Source: CAYJPA01 sp964371945
GTDB lineage: Bacteria; Chloroflexota; Chloroflexia; Thermomicrobiales; UBA6265
Assembly (NCBI GenBank): GCA_964371945.1
Contig: CAYJPA010000010.1
Coordinates: 1-64,000, forward strand
Reading direction: 5' to 3'
DNA length: 64,000 nt
In this document: one piece after another, positions 8,745 through 17,327 of the stretch
Numbering within the stretch: the stretch's first letter is position 1
How the letters are laid out: each line of letters starts with the position of its first letter
Program-made: the position numbers and the translations under genes
The notes under the pieces: model-generated
The model's input: the letters and a program-made list of their open reading frames with translations, nothing else
The model's database searches: none
What the model was told of the DNA's origin: nothing

Positions 8745-9947
8745 ATGACCGACACTCCAGCTCGTATTTTGGTAGTCGACGACGACCCAAGCGCTCGGGA
8801 TATCGTGCGTCGCCGTCTCGAAATGCAGGGGTACGAAATCCTGTTGGCCGAGAACGGCTGGGAGGCGCTCGAGCGCATCGAAAAGGATCTGCCGGATCTC
8901 GTCATTCTGGACATGATGATGCCAGGGCTGGACGGGATCGGAGTGATCAAACGTGTACGCTCCAATCCGAGTCAGGTCTCGCTTCCAATTCTGATGCTGA
9001 CCGCCCGCAACCGGGCAGTCGATAAGCAATTCGGACTCGAGTCCGGGGCTGACGATTACCTGGGCAAGCCATTCGAGTTCCCAGAGCTGATGGCGCGTGT
9101 GCAGGCGCTGTTGCGCAGGTCGCGTGGATGGACGATCCCCGGCGAATTGGTTAGACGCGGTCATGTTGTGACCTTCACCGGCGCGAAAGGTGGAGTCGGC
9201 ACAACGACAATTGCGGTCAATGTCGCGGTCGCTCTGGCGCGACGAGGAACCAGCACCATCATCGCGGAGCTGACGGGGTGGAACGGTGGAGCCGCTTCAC
9301 GGCTCGGCGTACCGGCGCGCCGCCGGATCGACCGCCTTCCGCTCAATCGTCCTGAAATTCTGACGACCGCAATGGTCGAAAACACTTTGCTCGAGCACAA
9401 CAGCGGGCTGAAAATCCTGGCGGGACGCGTAGGTGCAATAGCCGAGGTCGCTGATGAGGGCTGGACCGCCTTGATCGAGATGACTCGCCGGTCCGCGGAT
9501 GTAGTGGTGATCGATACCGACGGAGCGCCGACCGCCCTGACCATGGCAGCCGCGCGAGTCTCGACGCAACTCTGGGTCGTAACTGAGCCAGAACCGATTT
9601 CGGTTGAGCGGGCGGCCGCGTGGATCGATTACCTCGATGAAAACGGCGTTTCGCGCCGGCGAATCGGACTCATCGTCAATACCACCAGTCCGGTCATGGT
9701 CGTCAGCGAAGCCGATATCACCCGCGCAACCGGCATTCAGCCGACCTATACGCTGCCGGCTATGCCGAACGCATGCTATGCGGCGGCGGCGAGGGGCATT
9801 CCGATCGTCGATCTCTCCGCGCAACTTCCGGCTTCGCGGATATTCACCGCGTTTGCCGCCGCGGTGATCAACCGTCCCGGAACGGTGCTGCGGCCGGAGA
9901 ACATCGTCGTTCCGGGGTCAGCGCAGCCGATGGAAGTGAGACAATGA
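8745..9947 (+). CDS. Receiver domain fused to CpaE/TadZ-like ParA ATPase
   Basis: 400 aa. Residues 1-125 are a receiver with phosphoacceptor D56 (LVILDMMMPG) and K108. Residues 140-390 form a MinD/ParA-superfamily ATPase with a deviant Walker A, TGAKGGVGTTT (about 145-155), a Walker A'-like VVVIDTDGAP, and no DNA-binding domain. This is the architecture of CpaE/TadZ, which positions Tad pilus machines at cell poles. No tad/cpa genes are present nearby; the partners are a hybrid kinase and two stand-alone receivers. It may localise a signalling complex instead. It overlaps the next receiver by four bases. Confidence 0.88.
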   Translation: MTDTPARILVVDDDPSARDIVRRRLEMQGYEILLAENGWEALERIEKDLPDLVILDMMMPGLDGIGVIKRVRSNPSQVSLPILMLTARNRAVDKQFGLESGADDYLGKPFEFPELMARVQALLRRSRGWTIPGELVRRGHVVTFTGAKGGVGTTTIAVNVAVALARRGTSTIIAELTGWNGGAASRLGVPARRRIDRLPLNRPEILTTAMVENTLLEHNSGLKILAGRVGAIAEVADEGWTALIEMTRRSADVVVIDTDGAPTALTMAAARVSTQLWVVTEPEPISVERAAAWIDYLDENGVSRRRIGLIVNTTSPVMVVSEADITRATGIQPTYTLPAMPNACYAAAARGIPIVDLSAQLPASRIFTAFAAAVINRPGTVLRPENIVVPGSAQPMEVRQ

Positions 9948-10369
9948 CCATGGGAGAGATTCACGGCGCTACAAACACCGGACCACTCGTGCTCCTGATC
10001 GAGGACGATCCGGTTGCGCAGGCGCTGGTCACCCGGCGCTTAGTGGCGGCTAGCTATCGCGTGGCGGTCGAGTCGGATGGTGGCGCTGGCATTTTCCGGG
10101 CGCGCTCTGATTCGCCCGCGCTGGTAATCAGCGACTTGCATATGCCGCTCGCGCCCGGGGAGTTAGTGATTTTGGCGTTGCGCATGGATCCGCAAACGAA
10201 ATCGATTCCAATCCTCGTGTTGAGCGCTGATCCAGGTCGTCTTGGTCCCGAGCACAAAGTCGACCACGTGCTCTCAAAACCCGTTCGCCCAGAAGAGCTG
10301 CTCTCCGTGGTCGCGCGGCTGACGAATTCATCGGCACCGCCTGTTACCAAATCGCTTCTAAACGTTTAG
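9944..10369 (+). CDS. Single-domain response regulator
   Basis: 141 aa. The start at ATG 9944 overlaps the upstream stop (ATGA), which fixes it over longer in-frame alternatives. Receiver with acidic residues E20-D21-D22, phosphoacceptor D64 (LVISDLHMP), and Lys in VLSKPVRPEE. There is no output domain, and a Ser/Pro-rich tail of about 15 residues. It is the last gene of the signalling operon and probably a terminal phosphate carrier or sink for the hybrid kinase. Confidence 0.9.
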   Translation: MTMGEIHGATNTGPLVLLIEDDPVAQALVTRRLVAASYRVAVESDGGAGIFRARSDSPALVISDLHMPLAPGELVILALRMDPQTKSIPILVLSADPGRLGPEHKVDHVLSKPVRPEELLSVVARLTNSSAPPVTKSLLNV

Positions 10370-10691
10370 TGGTTTCGAGCGTTTCGACGGCACGTCATCG
10401 ATGGCGCCATTTCACCTCCCCGCGTAACGACAGTGCGCACAGACGCGGCCGGTGAGCATGGCGGAATTCTAATCTGCTCGATCCCCGTGTCGTGCCGGGA
10501 GATCCACGTGATGTGATCTCAGCAAGAATCGGGCCCGGGCGCATCGCGAGATCAATGCACCAAGCAATTGGGATTGCTGAAGGCGTGACAATCGGTTCGC
10601 CCTTGACATTGCCGGCCGTGCGTGATCGGCTAAGCTAATGTGATTGAAAATACCCGGGTAGCACCTCCCGCTGCGACTGATTGGAGCGCAT
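10370..10691. other. Intergenic region, 322 bp
   Basis: No coding frame is convincing. A perfect TTGACA at 10603-10608 precedes the membrane-protein gene, but the nearest -10-like TAAGCT (10631-10636) is 22 bp away, so it is only a weak promoter candidate. No U-tailed terminator is visible after the signalling operon. Confidence 0.5.
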
Positions 10692-11336
10692 GTGGCCGAA
10701 TTGCCAGTCGACGAGCCGAAACCGGATCTCGCGCGCAGCGCACAAGAGCGGAAGCCGGCGAGTTTGTCGCCGTCCCGCCAGCGTCGCCGGTTTGGACCAC
10801 GCAGATATGTCTTCTGGCCCGGACTCGCCACGATGTTGCTCGTCGCGTTTGGTGTTGGACTGGGAAACTGGCTCCTGCAGTCGCAAGTCATCAATGACTA
10901 CAATCGTATCGACGATGACGATGGCCGCGGCATCGACATGTACGTTCAGGCGCTCATGCTTATTTGGAGCATCGTCTCTGGCTGGCTTCTTTACCGGGTC
11001 GACGAAGGCTCCAACAAAGTCGCGGAAGCGGTCTCGGAAGAGGACTTCCCAAAATTCATGCGGGAAGCTCCGAAGAGAACCGCGCTCACAATCCGTCTGC
11101 TCCATCTTGCACTTTCGCTGCTGTTCGTTCACTCCTTTCAGCTTTACCACCTAAGCGATCGCCTTGTGTCGTTCGAGGTCCAGGCTGGGATCGGATTCCT
11201 GGTGACGATCACGGTTCTCTTCATTTGGGATCTGGACGATCCTTTTCACGGTGTCATCAACGTGGCCAGTATTCCCCCGGAATGGAGTGATCAGTTGGCC
11301 GGGCAAGGCGACCATAAATCGCCGCTGCAGACATAA
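10692..11336 (+). CDS. Multi-pass membrane protein of unknown function
   Basis: 214 aa with GTG start. A positively charged, Arg-rich N-terminus of about 45 residues precedes four hydrophobic segments (about 50-68, 90-108, 135-155 and 168-188). The second loop is acidic (YNRIDDDDGRG). The C-terminal LDDPFHGVINVASIPPEWSD resembles the end of the DUF4239 bestrophin-like family, but the protein is shorter than members I know, so I do not assign it. It is a lone gene upstream of the M20 peptidase. Confidence 0.7.
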   Translation: MAELPVDEPKPDLARSAQERKPASLSPSRQRRRFGPRRYVFWPGLATMLLVAFGVGLGNWLLQSQVINDYNRIDDDDGRGIDMYVQALMLIWSIVSGWLLYRVDEGSNKVAEAVSEEDFPKFMREAPKRTALTIRLLHLALSLLFVHSFQLYHLSDRLVSFEVQAGIGFLVTITVLFIWDLDDPFHGVINVASIPPEWSDQLAGQGDHKSPLQT

Positions 11337-11420
11337 TGCCGCCTTGCTGGTACCATCTCGTTCCTCCATTCTGCAAGCGCGAGATTCAGCAACAATGACG
11401 GCGAACATGGTCTGGAGGGC

Positions 11421-11454
11421 TTCCGGTCACGGGATGCGACCCCGTGGACCGGAA
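11421..11454 (+). promoter_or_regulatory. Leader hairpin overlapping the M20 gene ribosome binding site
   Basis: TTCCGGTC then ACGGG pairs with CCCGT then GACCGGAA: 13 base pairs with one bulged G and a 7-base loop. Its 3' arm contains the first half of the ribosome binding site GGAAAGG (11451-11457) for the ATG at 11465. Folding should reduce translation, so it is a candidate RNA switch, thermometer or protein-binding site. Confidence 0.6.
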
Positions 11455-11464
11455 AGGTTTACCA

Positions 11465-12820
11465 ATGACTCACCCTGACCTCGAACGCGTTCTGGCCGGA
11501 TGCGATACCCACCGGCAACGCGATCTTGACGATCTCTTCCGGCTACTCCGGCAACCGAGCATTAGCGCGCAAAATATCGGCGTAACCGAGTGTGCCGCGC
11601 TGGTGCAAGAGCTCTTGACCGGCGCCGGCTTCGTCCCACGCCTTTTCCCGACATCCAGTCATCCAATGATTTACGCCGAGCGCTGCAATGCTCCCGGCAA
11701 ACCGACGGTGCTGATCTACGGTCACTACGATGTGCAGCCGCCCGATCCGCTCGATCAGTGGCTCTCACCTCCATTCGAGCCAACGATTCGTGACGGCCGC
11801 ATCTACGCACGCGGCGCTGGCGACAACAAAGGCCAGTTTTTCGCTCAGATTTGTGGTGCCCGCGCCTGGTTGGAAACGGCCGGGAAGCTTCCGGTGAATG
11901 TGAAGATCTTGTTGGAAGGCGAAGAGGAGACCGGAAGCCCCCACATCGCCGAATTTGTCGCCGAGAATCGCAACCTTCTGTCCGCGGATCTCGTCTACAC
12001 GTCCGACGGCCCTGTGCTGGATGACAATCATCCGGAGATCGTCTTCGGCGTGCGCGGTGTGCTCTCGCTGGAACTGCGCGCTCGCGGCGCCAATTCCGAT
12101 CTTCACTCCGGAAACTGGGGTGGCATCGCGCCGAATCCTGCCTGGACCCTCGCTCATCTTCTCGGAACGATGATGAACGCGAACTACGATGTGACCGTTG
12201 AAGGGTTCTACGACTCCGTTCGGCCGGTCACTCATTTGATGGACTCCGCGATGGACAAGATCCCGCTCGATCCCGCGGCCGCGCTGGCGAGCATCGGAAT
12301 CGACAGGTTGCCGCCGCCGCTGGGCCTCGGGTACTTCGAGCGATTGATGTCGCGCCCGACCATGACCATCAACGGTCTCACCAGCGGATACCAGGCGGCC
12401 GGCAGCAAAACAGTGCTGCCCGCGTCCGCGGTCGCGAAGATGGATATGCGCCTGGTTGCGGATCAGAGCCCGGACGACATTTACGAGAAAATCGTAAGAC
12501 ATGTCAAAAAACACGCTCCGGGAGTCGAAGTTGTCTACCAGGGTGCGATGGAGCCGTCATCGACACCGCTCGATCACCCGTTTGCGGAAACGATTCGTCG
12601 AGCGGTGACGAGGGGATTCGGGAAGGCGCCCATCGACTTGCCCGCGCTCGGAGGAAGCCTCCCGGATGCTGTTTGGACAAAAACGCTCGGCCTTCCTTCG
12701 TTCCTGGTTCCGTACTGCAACTCCGATGAGCGCAACCACGCCCCGAACGAGAACATGGAAGTCGAGCGCTTTTTTGCGGGCATCCGCACCGCCGCCAGCC
12801 TCATCGGCGAGCTCGCCTGA
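11465..12820 (+). CDS. M20 family metallopeptidase (dipeptidase type)
   Basis: 451 aa zinc-dependent exopeptidase. Metal and catalytic motifs are in order: IYGHYDVQPPDP (H87, D89), GAGDNKGQF (bridging D120), EGEEETGSPH (catalytic and metal Glu), YTSDGPV (Asp), and a C-terminal SDERNHAPNE His. The dimerisation domain lies between about residues 200 and 330 (GVLSLELRARGANSDLHSG onward). Such enzymes hydrolyse dipeptides, or amides of amino acids, in the cytoplasm. The start is ATG 11465 with GGAAAGG seven bases upstream; an in-frame GTG at 11444 lies inside the hairpin and is less likely. Confidence 0.93.
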   Translation: MTHPDLERVLAGCDTHRQRDLDDLFRLLRQPSISAQNIGVTECAALVQELLTGAGFVPRLFPTSSHPMIYAERCNAPGKPTVLIYGHYDVQPPDPLDQWLSPPFEPTIRDGRIYARGAGDNKGQFFAQICGARAWLETAGKLPVNVKILLEGEEETGSPHIAEFVAENRNLLSADLVYTSDGPVLDDNHPEIVFGVRGVLSLELRARGANSDLHSGNWGGIAPNPAWTLAHLLGTMMNANYDVTVEGFYDSVRPVTHLMDSAMDKIPLDPAAALASIGIDRLPPPLGLGYFERLMSRPTMTINGLTSGYQAAGSKTVLPASAVAKMDMRLVADQSPDDIYEKIVRHVKKHAPGVEVVYQGAMEPSSTPLDHPFAETIRRAVTRGFGKAPIDLPALGGSLPDAVWTKTLGLPSFLVPYCNSDERNHAPNENMEVERFFAGIRTAASLIGELA

Positions 12821-12994
12821 CCAGAATTACCCACAAGCGGGGGTCGAATGCCGGCGCCGTTCATGAATGGACATCATTCCGCGAAATCCTCACTCTTTCG
12901 CGAGTCCTGCGCCTGTCCCTGACAACGCCGCCCTAACAGTGCAGCGAATGCTCTTTCCACTTGACTCTTGAGTCGAAGGGTCGCAGACTATCGT

Positions 12995-13030
12995 CAATCC
13001 TGACTTCATGGCTCAGGATTGCCCTTTTTT
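12995..13030 (+). terminator. Rho-independent terminator
   Basis: CAATCCTGA / TCAGGATTG forms a perfect 9-bp stem with a 9-base loop, then CCC and six Ts. It follows the M20 gene by 174 bp and precedes the small membrane gene. A TTGACT 29 bp before the stem could start a very short RNA or mark an attenuator, but no good -10 is seen. Confidence 0.85.
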
Positions 13031-13071
13031 CGTTCGAGCGGCCGTCAATTCGCCCGATGGAGGGTTCCTCA

Positions 13072-13215
13072 ATGGACTTGACCTGGGAGATCGCCGCGAT
13101 CATCGGTTCCCTGCCGCTAGTCCTTCTCGTATTGTGCGTCTGGTTCGCCGGTCGATCGTGGTCGACGCGACTCGATCAATTCGAATTGCAGAGATCAGGG
13201 ACAGCGAGCAAGTAA
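13072..13215 (+). CDS. Small single-pass membrane protein, 47 aa
   Basis: ATG at 13072 has GGAGGG (13059-13064) seven bases upstream, which decides this start over an in-frame opening at 12961. The product has one hydrophobic helix (IAAIIGSLPLVLLVLCVWFA) and a short charged tail. It ends 4 bp before the BFN gene, so the two are probably cotranscribed. Function unknown. Confidence 0.6.
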   Translation: MDLTWEIAAIIGSLPLVLLVLCVWFAGRSWSTRLDQFELQRSGTASK

Positions 13216-13219
13216 GCCG

Positions 13220-13729
13220 ATGGTTGAGCTCACAGTCCATGACGTATTGTGGAGTCGTGAACATGGTCACCCGGTCCTCGTGATGAGCGCGGCGGGTAAA
13301 GCCGCTGGAGCGATCTCGATCGTGCTCTCCCCGGGAGACGCCCAATTGCTGGCCGTCAATCCGGTCGGGGCCAGCGTGGAGCGATCCCGGCTCTTTGGGT
13401 TGATCGAAGGGTTGGTCCGTGCGCTGAGTGCTCGGTTCAGCGATGTTCGTTTTCGACTCGATTCCGGTATGGTCTTGACCGCGGAGCTCTCGTTCGAATG
13501 CGGCCTGCGCACCGTCACGGTGCCGGCCAACTTCGCGGACGGGGTTGTTTTGGCATTGCGTGCCAAGGTGCCAATGCACATCTCGAATCAAGATCTGCGC
13601 TGGATTCGTGCGGTACAGGAAACATCGCCAGTGCAACAGAGCGATCTTGACCCGGGTCCGGCGATCTCTTCCTTCATCGAATCGCTGCGCCTCGACGACC
13701 TACATGGGCCATCCCAAGACGGACGCTAG
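13220..13729 (+). CDS. Bifunctional nuclease (BFN/DUF151) family protein
   Basis: 169 aa. It matches the BFN fold from start to end: a beta-rich opening; the LSPGDAQLLAV strand-helix (family pattern GxxEAxxIA); SRLFGLIEGLVRALSARFSDV; a strand pair (FRLDSGMVLTAEL); and a helix-strand ending FADGVVLALRAKVPMHIS. The usual acidic position in DAIALALR is an Asp here too. Plant BFN1-type proteins have been reported as RNase/DNase; the role of bacterial homologues is unsettled. It follows a 47-aa membrane protein by 4 bp. Confidence 0.85.
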   Translation: MVELTVHDVLWSREHGHPVLVMSAAGKAAGAISIVLSPGDAQLLAVNPVGASVERSRLFGLIEGLVRALSARFSDVRFRLDSGMVLTAELSFECGLRTVTVPANFADGVVLALRAKVPMHISNQDLRWIRAVQETSPVQQSDLDPGPAISSFIESLRLDDLHGPSQDGR

Positions 13730-13919
13730 CGCCGAAATTGCCAATCCAATCGTGCGATATGGCCCGGATATGACAAATGGGCGCTTCGATCAGATGCCTC
13801 GACGCAACGTCGTGCATTAGCATGTCGATGTTCGTCCAGACGATCTGGTCGTTAACCCCTATATGGTTCGTGCCCCGTAGCAGCATGGTTGTTCGCCAAT
13901 AGGTTTGGAGTAGCTAGGC

Positions 13920-14822
13920 ATGATTAGCCGGCGATTCATCGGTGTTTTCGTTCTCTTTGTGATGAGCGTTGCGACTCCGTTGTCAGGGTCGCGCGCCGAT
14001 GCGGCAGGCGACCGGTTCGTGAGCGCCAGTATTGAATGCGTGCGTGAGCTCGGCGCTGAACCAGGGCTTCCAGTTATCAATGTGACGGTCGAGAATCAAT
14101 CAGGTCTGACCCTCTACATCGCCTATCTCCAGGCATTTGGCGCTGGACCGATTCTGGAGACCGGTCCAACGGGTCTCCGACTCGAGAATCCCGTGGTCGA
14201 TCAAGTCGTTGAGATTCCAAACGGTGAATCTGCCACCTACAATCCGATTTGGGCGGGTGTGGACCTCAAGCGAAGTGACGTCATCGTCGCATTGATCGTC
14301 ACGAGTGCCGGAAATTTCCTTCCGTCTTGCAGCGAAGATGGAAGTTCCCAGACATACACATATGATGCAGACACTCCACAACTCGAGGGGGAAGAGGCAG
14401 AGGAGAGCGCTCGCATCGCCGCCGCGACCATCGGCCAGCTCGAATCATGGCGGGCCTACCCCGCTCTCTACACGCTGCTCTACCCGGGTGCGCAGGATGC
14501 GATCTCGTTCGACCAGATCGCGTGCTGGTACGCGGAGCGGTTCGGCCCGCCGGCGACTGGCGACGTCAGCACCATCTACTCGACCGAGGTCAAGAAAGTT
14601 GAGTGGGAGACCTGGACCTGGACCGTCACCGGTGAGGAATTCCAGCAATCCGCGGTCGTTACCTATGCCCAGGAAGTCGGAAAATCGGCCAAATCAGCCG
14701 AGGCGTTGGAATCCGACATGCACTTGGTGCGTGTTGACGGCATCTGGCGCTGGTTCTTCGGATCAAGCGCTGAAGGCGTTGCCGGTCTCACCGGCAATTG
14801 CGAAATTCCCGCGACCAGCTAA
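13920..14822 (+). CDS. Secreted protein of unknown function
   Basis: 300 aa. A Sec signal peptide (RRFIGVFVLFVMSVATPLSG) leads to a beta-rich region (residues 35-130: VINVTVENQSGLTLYIAYLQ) that looks like a small immunoglobulin-like fold. A C-terminal region contains LYTLLYPGAQDAISFDQIACWYAERFG and a Trp-rich stretch (VEWETWTWTVTGEEFQ), reminiscent of NTF2-like folds. Four Cys in the mature part could pair. No catalytic signature. It ends at a bidirectional terminator. Confidence 0.75.
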   Translation: MISRRFIGVFVLFVMSVATPLSGSRADAAGDRFVSASIECVRELGAEPGLPVINVTVENQSGLTLYIAYLQAFGAGPILETGPTGLRLENPVVDQVVEIPNGESATYNPIWAGVDLKRSDVIVALIVTSAGNFLPSCSEDGSSQTYTYDADTPQLEGEEAEESARIAAATIGQLESWRAYPALYTLLYPGAQDAISFDQIACWYAERFGPPATGDVSTIYSTEVKKVEWETWTWTVTGEEFQQSAVVTYAQEVGKSAKSAEALESDMHLVRVDGIWRWFFGSSAEGVAGLTGNCEIPATS

Positions 14823-14847
14823 TCGTCAGCAGCTAGAGCCGAAACAT

Positions 14848-14884
14848 AAAACACCCCGGTAGGGGTCTCCCATCGGGTTGTTTT
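14848..14884. terminator. Bidirectional terminator hairpin
   Basis: AAAACACCCCG pairs with CGGGTTGTTTT (10 of 11 positions) across a 15-base loop. It lies between the convergent secreted-protein gene (ends 14822) and small gene (ends 14913). T-rich and A-rich flanks allow termination from both sides. Confidence 0.7.
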
Positions 14885-14912
14885 GTGCAATTCGTTGGTC
14901 CGTCCCCACCGG

Positions 14913-15086
14913 TTAGCGGAGCCAACCGATGAAGTTTGTGTTCATCTCGTCCTGCCGGCGCATATCTTTGCGGGCTTCGTCCGCGGTCGGATAACCGGAG
15001 CCTTTGCGCAAGATGCCGCCGTAGTAACGATCGAAGCGGCCGGTCTGGCCATTGAACTGGTTCAGGAACGTTCGTAGGGTTTTCAC
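14913..15086 (-). CDS. Small basic protein, 57 aa
   Basis: A short open frame on the minus strand with a strong AGGAGG (15093-15098). The ATG at 15092 directly abuts that site, so the real start is probably the GTG at 15086, six bases away. The product begins KTLRTFLNQFNG and runs through RFDRYYGGILRKGSGYPTAD to NTNFIGWLR: basic, aromatic and soluble, with no Cys. An operator-like dyad lies upstream and a terminator downstream, which argues for a real gene. No family recognised. Confidence 0.6.
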   Translation of the reverse strand: MKTLRTFLNQFNGQTGRFDRYYGGILRKGSGYPTADEARKDMRRQDEMNTNFIGWLR

Positions 15087-15110
15087 AATCATCCTCCTAA
15101 AATCGAACTA

Positions 15111-15128
15111 GTGATATCATAATATCAC
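15111..15128. promoter_or_regulatory. Operator-like dyad upstream of the small gene
   Basis: GTGATAT-CATA-ATATCAC is a perfect 7-bp inverted repeat with a 4-base spacer, 12 bp upstream of the small gene's ribosome binding site. More GATAT/ATATC half-sites follow at 15135-15156. AT-rich dyads of this kind bind PadR-, GntR- or MarR-type repressors; no such regulator is adjacent. Confidence 0.55.
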
Positions 15129-15272
15129 ACTATTGCGATATACGCATGAAAATATCATTCGGTTCCATGGGAGGCAAGTCCTTGTTCGCCGGCGCGTCCA
15201 TCCCGCCCTGCTCCGCGCTCGCAATAGCGCTGGAGCTGGATGCACGCTTGGTTCGGCCTATTCGACGGATGC

Positions 15273-16214
15273 TCAGAAACGGATCGGTTCAGCCTCTCGT
15301 CGACGCCAGGCGATCCCCTCGGCTGTCACCTGGCTCGACCACATACCAGTCGACATCGTAGGACCGGCTCGTTTCGGGAAAGCGAGCTCGATGAATGATG
15401 GAAGCTCGGTGAACCCGAGACTCAGAGCCAGTGCGGCGGAGGCTTCGTTTTCGGCGTCGCAGTCCCAGGTTGGAACCAGTCCTCGTTCCAGTGCCTGATC
15501 GATGCACTTGAGCGAAACGATCGACGCCAGACCGCGACGTCGAAACTTCGCCGGCGTCTCAACGCCGATATTGATCTCGCTGCCGCTCACCGATGATGTG
15601 TACGCCATGCTCGCGATCTCATTGCCGCTCATCGCGCACGCTCCAAATCCACCGTCGCCGAATCGCTGATATCCGCCCCACATGAGTCCGATCACATCAC
15701 CAAGTTCGGTGTCGATTCGTTCGGCGAGCGCCGCGTCGATCGGCATCACCTCGAATCCATCAGGAACGACACTGTGCCGGCTCGCTGCCTCACCAGCGTT
15801 CGACCGATCGTATCGAAAGGATCGGCGGCCGATCGCTTCCAGCCGGTCACCATGAATCGCGATCAACGCATCGTGCCAGGCAAGAGTCATCGGGACGTAG
15901 CCATAAAACGCGATCGTTTGCGTTCTCCTGGCTGCATTAAGATCGCGCACCACATCAAAGACGCCCGCTTCCGCCGGCGCGTCGGCGATGAATTGCTCGA
16001 GTTCCTTCGCCGGCTCTCCGGACAAGAAATAGTCATAGCTCCGGCAGAGAAGCGCACCGGCCGGTTGAGCCGGATCATCAACGAAGAGTCGACCTCCCTG
16101 TCGTCCTTCAAAGTAAGAGTCTGCCAACGTTCGATCGAACGTTGGGTGCTCAAACAGTGATCGCGCGACAGTCGATCGAGCGAATGCCAGTTCATAAACA
16201 ATTGATCCCGCCAC
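15273..16214 (-). CDS. GNAT family N-acetyltransferase
   Basis: 313 aa. The C-terminal half is a GNAT domain: INIGVETPAKFRRRGLASIV is the acetyl-CoA pyrophosphate loop (R-R-x-G-L-A), followed by TWDCDAENEASAALALSLGF, the usual Asn-Ser-x-x-Ala terminal helix. The N-terminal 150 residues form the longer substrate region of the PF12746-like GNAT group. Start GTG 16214 with GGAGG at good spacing. Substrate unknown. It is transcribed towards the small gene at 15086. Confidence 0.85.
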   Translation of the reverse strand: MAGSIVYELAFARSTVARSLFEHPTFDRTLADSYFEGRQGGRLFVDDPAQPAGALLCRSYDYFLSGEPAKELEQFIADAPAEAGVFDVVRDLNAARRTQTIAFYGYVPMTLAWHDALIAIHGDRLEAIGRRSFRYDRSNAGEAASRHSVVPDGFEVMPIDAALAERIDTELGDVIGLMWGGYQRFGDGGFGACAMSGNEIASMAYTSSVSGSEINIGVETPAKFRRRGLASIVSLKCIDQALERGLVPTWDCDAENEASAALALSLGFTELPSFIELAFPKRAGPTMSTGMWSSQVTAEGIAWRRREAEPIRF

Positions 16215-16604
16215 ACGAGTGCCTCCATCCGTCTCATAGCCAAGCGTCTTCGATTACCGCCGCGGCGATGTATCACCAATCATATTGACTGGGACGGTGC
16301 GAATGGCGCGTCTCGGTGATAACGCGCACGACCCCCTAAACGGTATGACCATATAAAGGAAGAGCCTAAGTGTTTACGGCATTTCCGACCTAATTCGCTA
16401 ACGGTTCGATCAACCTGCGGCCCACATCTACACATTCTTCCGCACGATGGAGTTCGTTGGAGAAACGAAACTACGTGATCGTCGGTTGACCAAAATACGT
16501 GTTCTTTGTCATGCCCGGTCCGTCGTCACAGGCCAGAATCCAAAGCAGTTCGGGCGACTTGGACTCCCGGCAAGCGAGTGTTTCGATAGGTGTAGGAGAA
16601 CGAG
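16215..16604. other. Intergenic region between divergent genes, 390 bp
   Basis: Lower GC than its surroundings, with promoters expected for the leftward acetyltransferase and the rightward secreted protein. I see no coding frame, dyad or hairpin strong enough to name. Confidence 0.45.
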
Positions 16605-17321
16605 ATGAGCGTGGTTGTAAGTCGAAGTGCGATGTTGAAAGGTCTTGGAGTCATGGCGCTCGGAGCAGGTATTGGACGATTGGGATTGCAGTCCGCGGTT
16701 GCTCAAGGCTCACTCAATCAAGTGAAAGGCGCCGTAGTCATCCGTCCGGCCCCATCGTTGACATGGAGAGTGGTCCGCGACACGGCTCGGCCGTTTGTCG
16801 GTGGGGAAATGCTGGAGCGAGCCCTTGGATTGGTGATTCCAAATGAGGCGGATTTGATTGTCACGAATAGCGATTTTTCAGAGCACATCAACAAGGGCAA
16901 TAGTCTCTTCATTTCGGAAGCGCACATGGAGCGCCAAGAAAGCGCGACCGATTTTCCAGTCCGATATGCTCGCTTTGGTCTGGGCGATCCGGCGGAAGCG
17001 ACATACACCGCCGGGGGTGAACTGATCTTCGGCTCGGACATTAACCAACTCGATGCCAACTGCTGGCTCCAGCTTCGATGCCATGAAGGACGGCTCTCCG
17101 GCTCTGAAGCGGTCGCCTTACCCGCTATGGTTCCGCGTGGAAAGGTGGATAACGCGGATCGTGGTTCGATCTCCGCGATTGGTGTCGCCGAGGATGGAAG
17201 CCGAACCGGTCAACGACAGGATTTGAGCCCTGGTGAGGCGTGGGTGCCGTCGATTGCGAACGATCCTCCCGATCATTGGGAAGTGATCGCCGCCGTCGAG
17301 GTCGAGCATGCGACCTTCTGA
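16605..17321 (+). CDS. Exported protein of unknown function
   Basis: 238 aa. Export signal MLKGLGVMALGAGIGRLGLQ with cleavage likely after SAVAQG. The mature part is mixed alpha/beta, with repeated short strands (GAVVIRPAPSLTWRVVRD; PVRYARFGLGDPAEATYTAG) and a Cys pair (NCWLQLRC). Good ribosome binding site (AGGAGAACGAG) before ATG 16605. The next small gene begins 6 bases after the stop in the same frame, so they are probably cotranscribed. No family recognised. Confidence 0.7.
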   Translation: MSVVVSRSAMLKGLGVMALGAGIGRLGLQSAVAQGSLNQVKGAVVIRPAPSLTWRVVRDTARPFVGGEMLERALGLVIPNEADLIVTNSDFSEHINKGNSLFISEAHMERQESATDFPVRYARFGLGDPAEATYTAGGELIFGSDINQLDANCWLQLRCHEGRLSGSEAVALPAMVPRGKVDNADRGSISAIGVAEDGSRTGQRQDLSPGEAWVPSIANDPPDHWEVIAAVEVEHATF

Positions 17322-17327
17322 GTCGCG

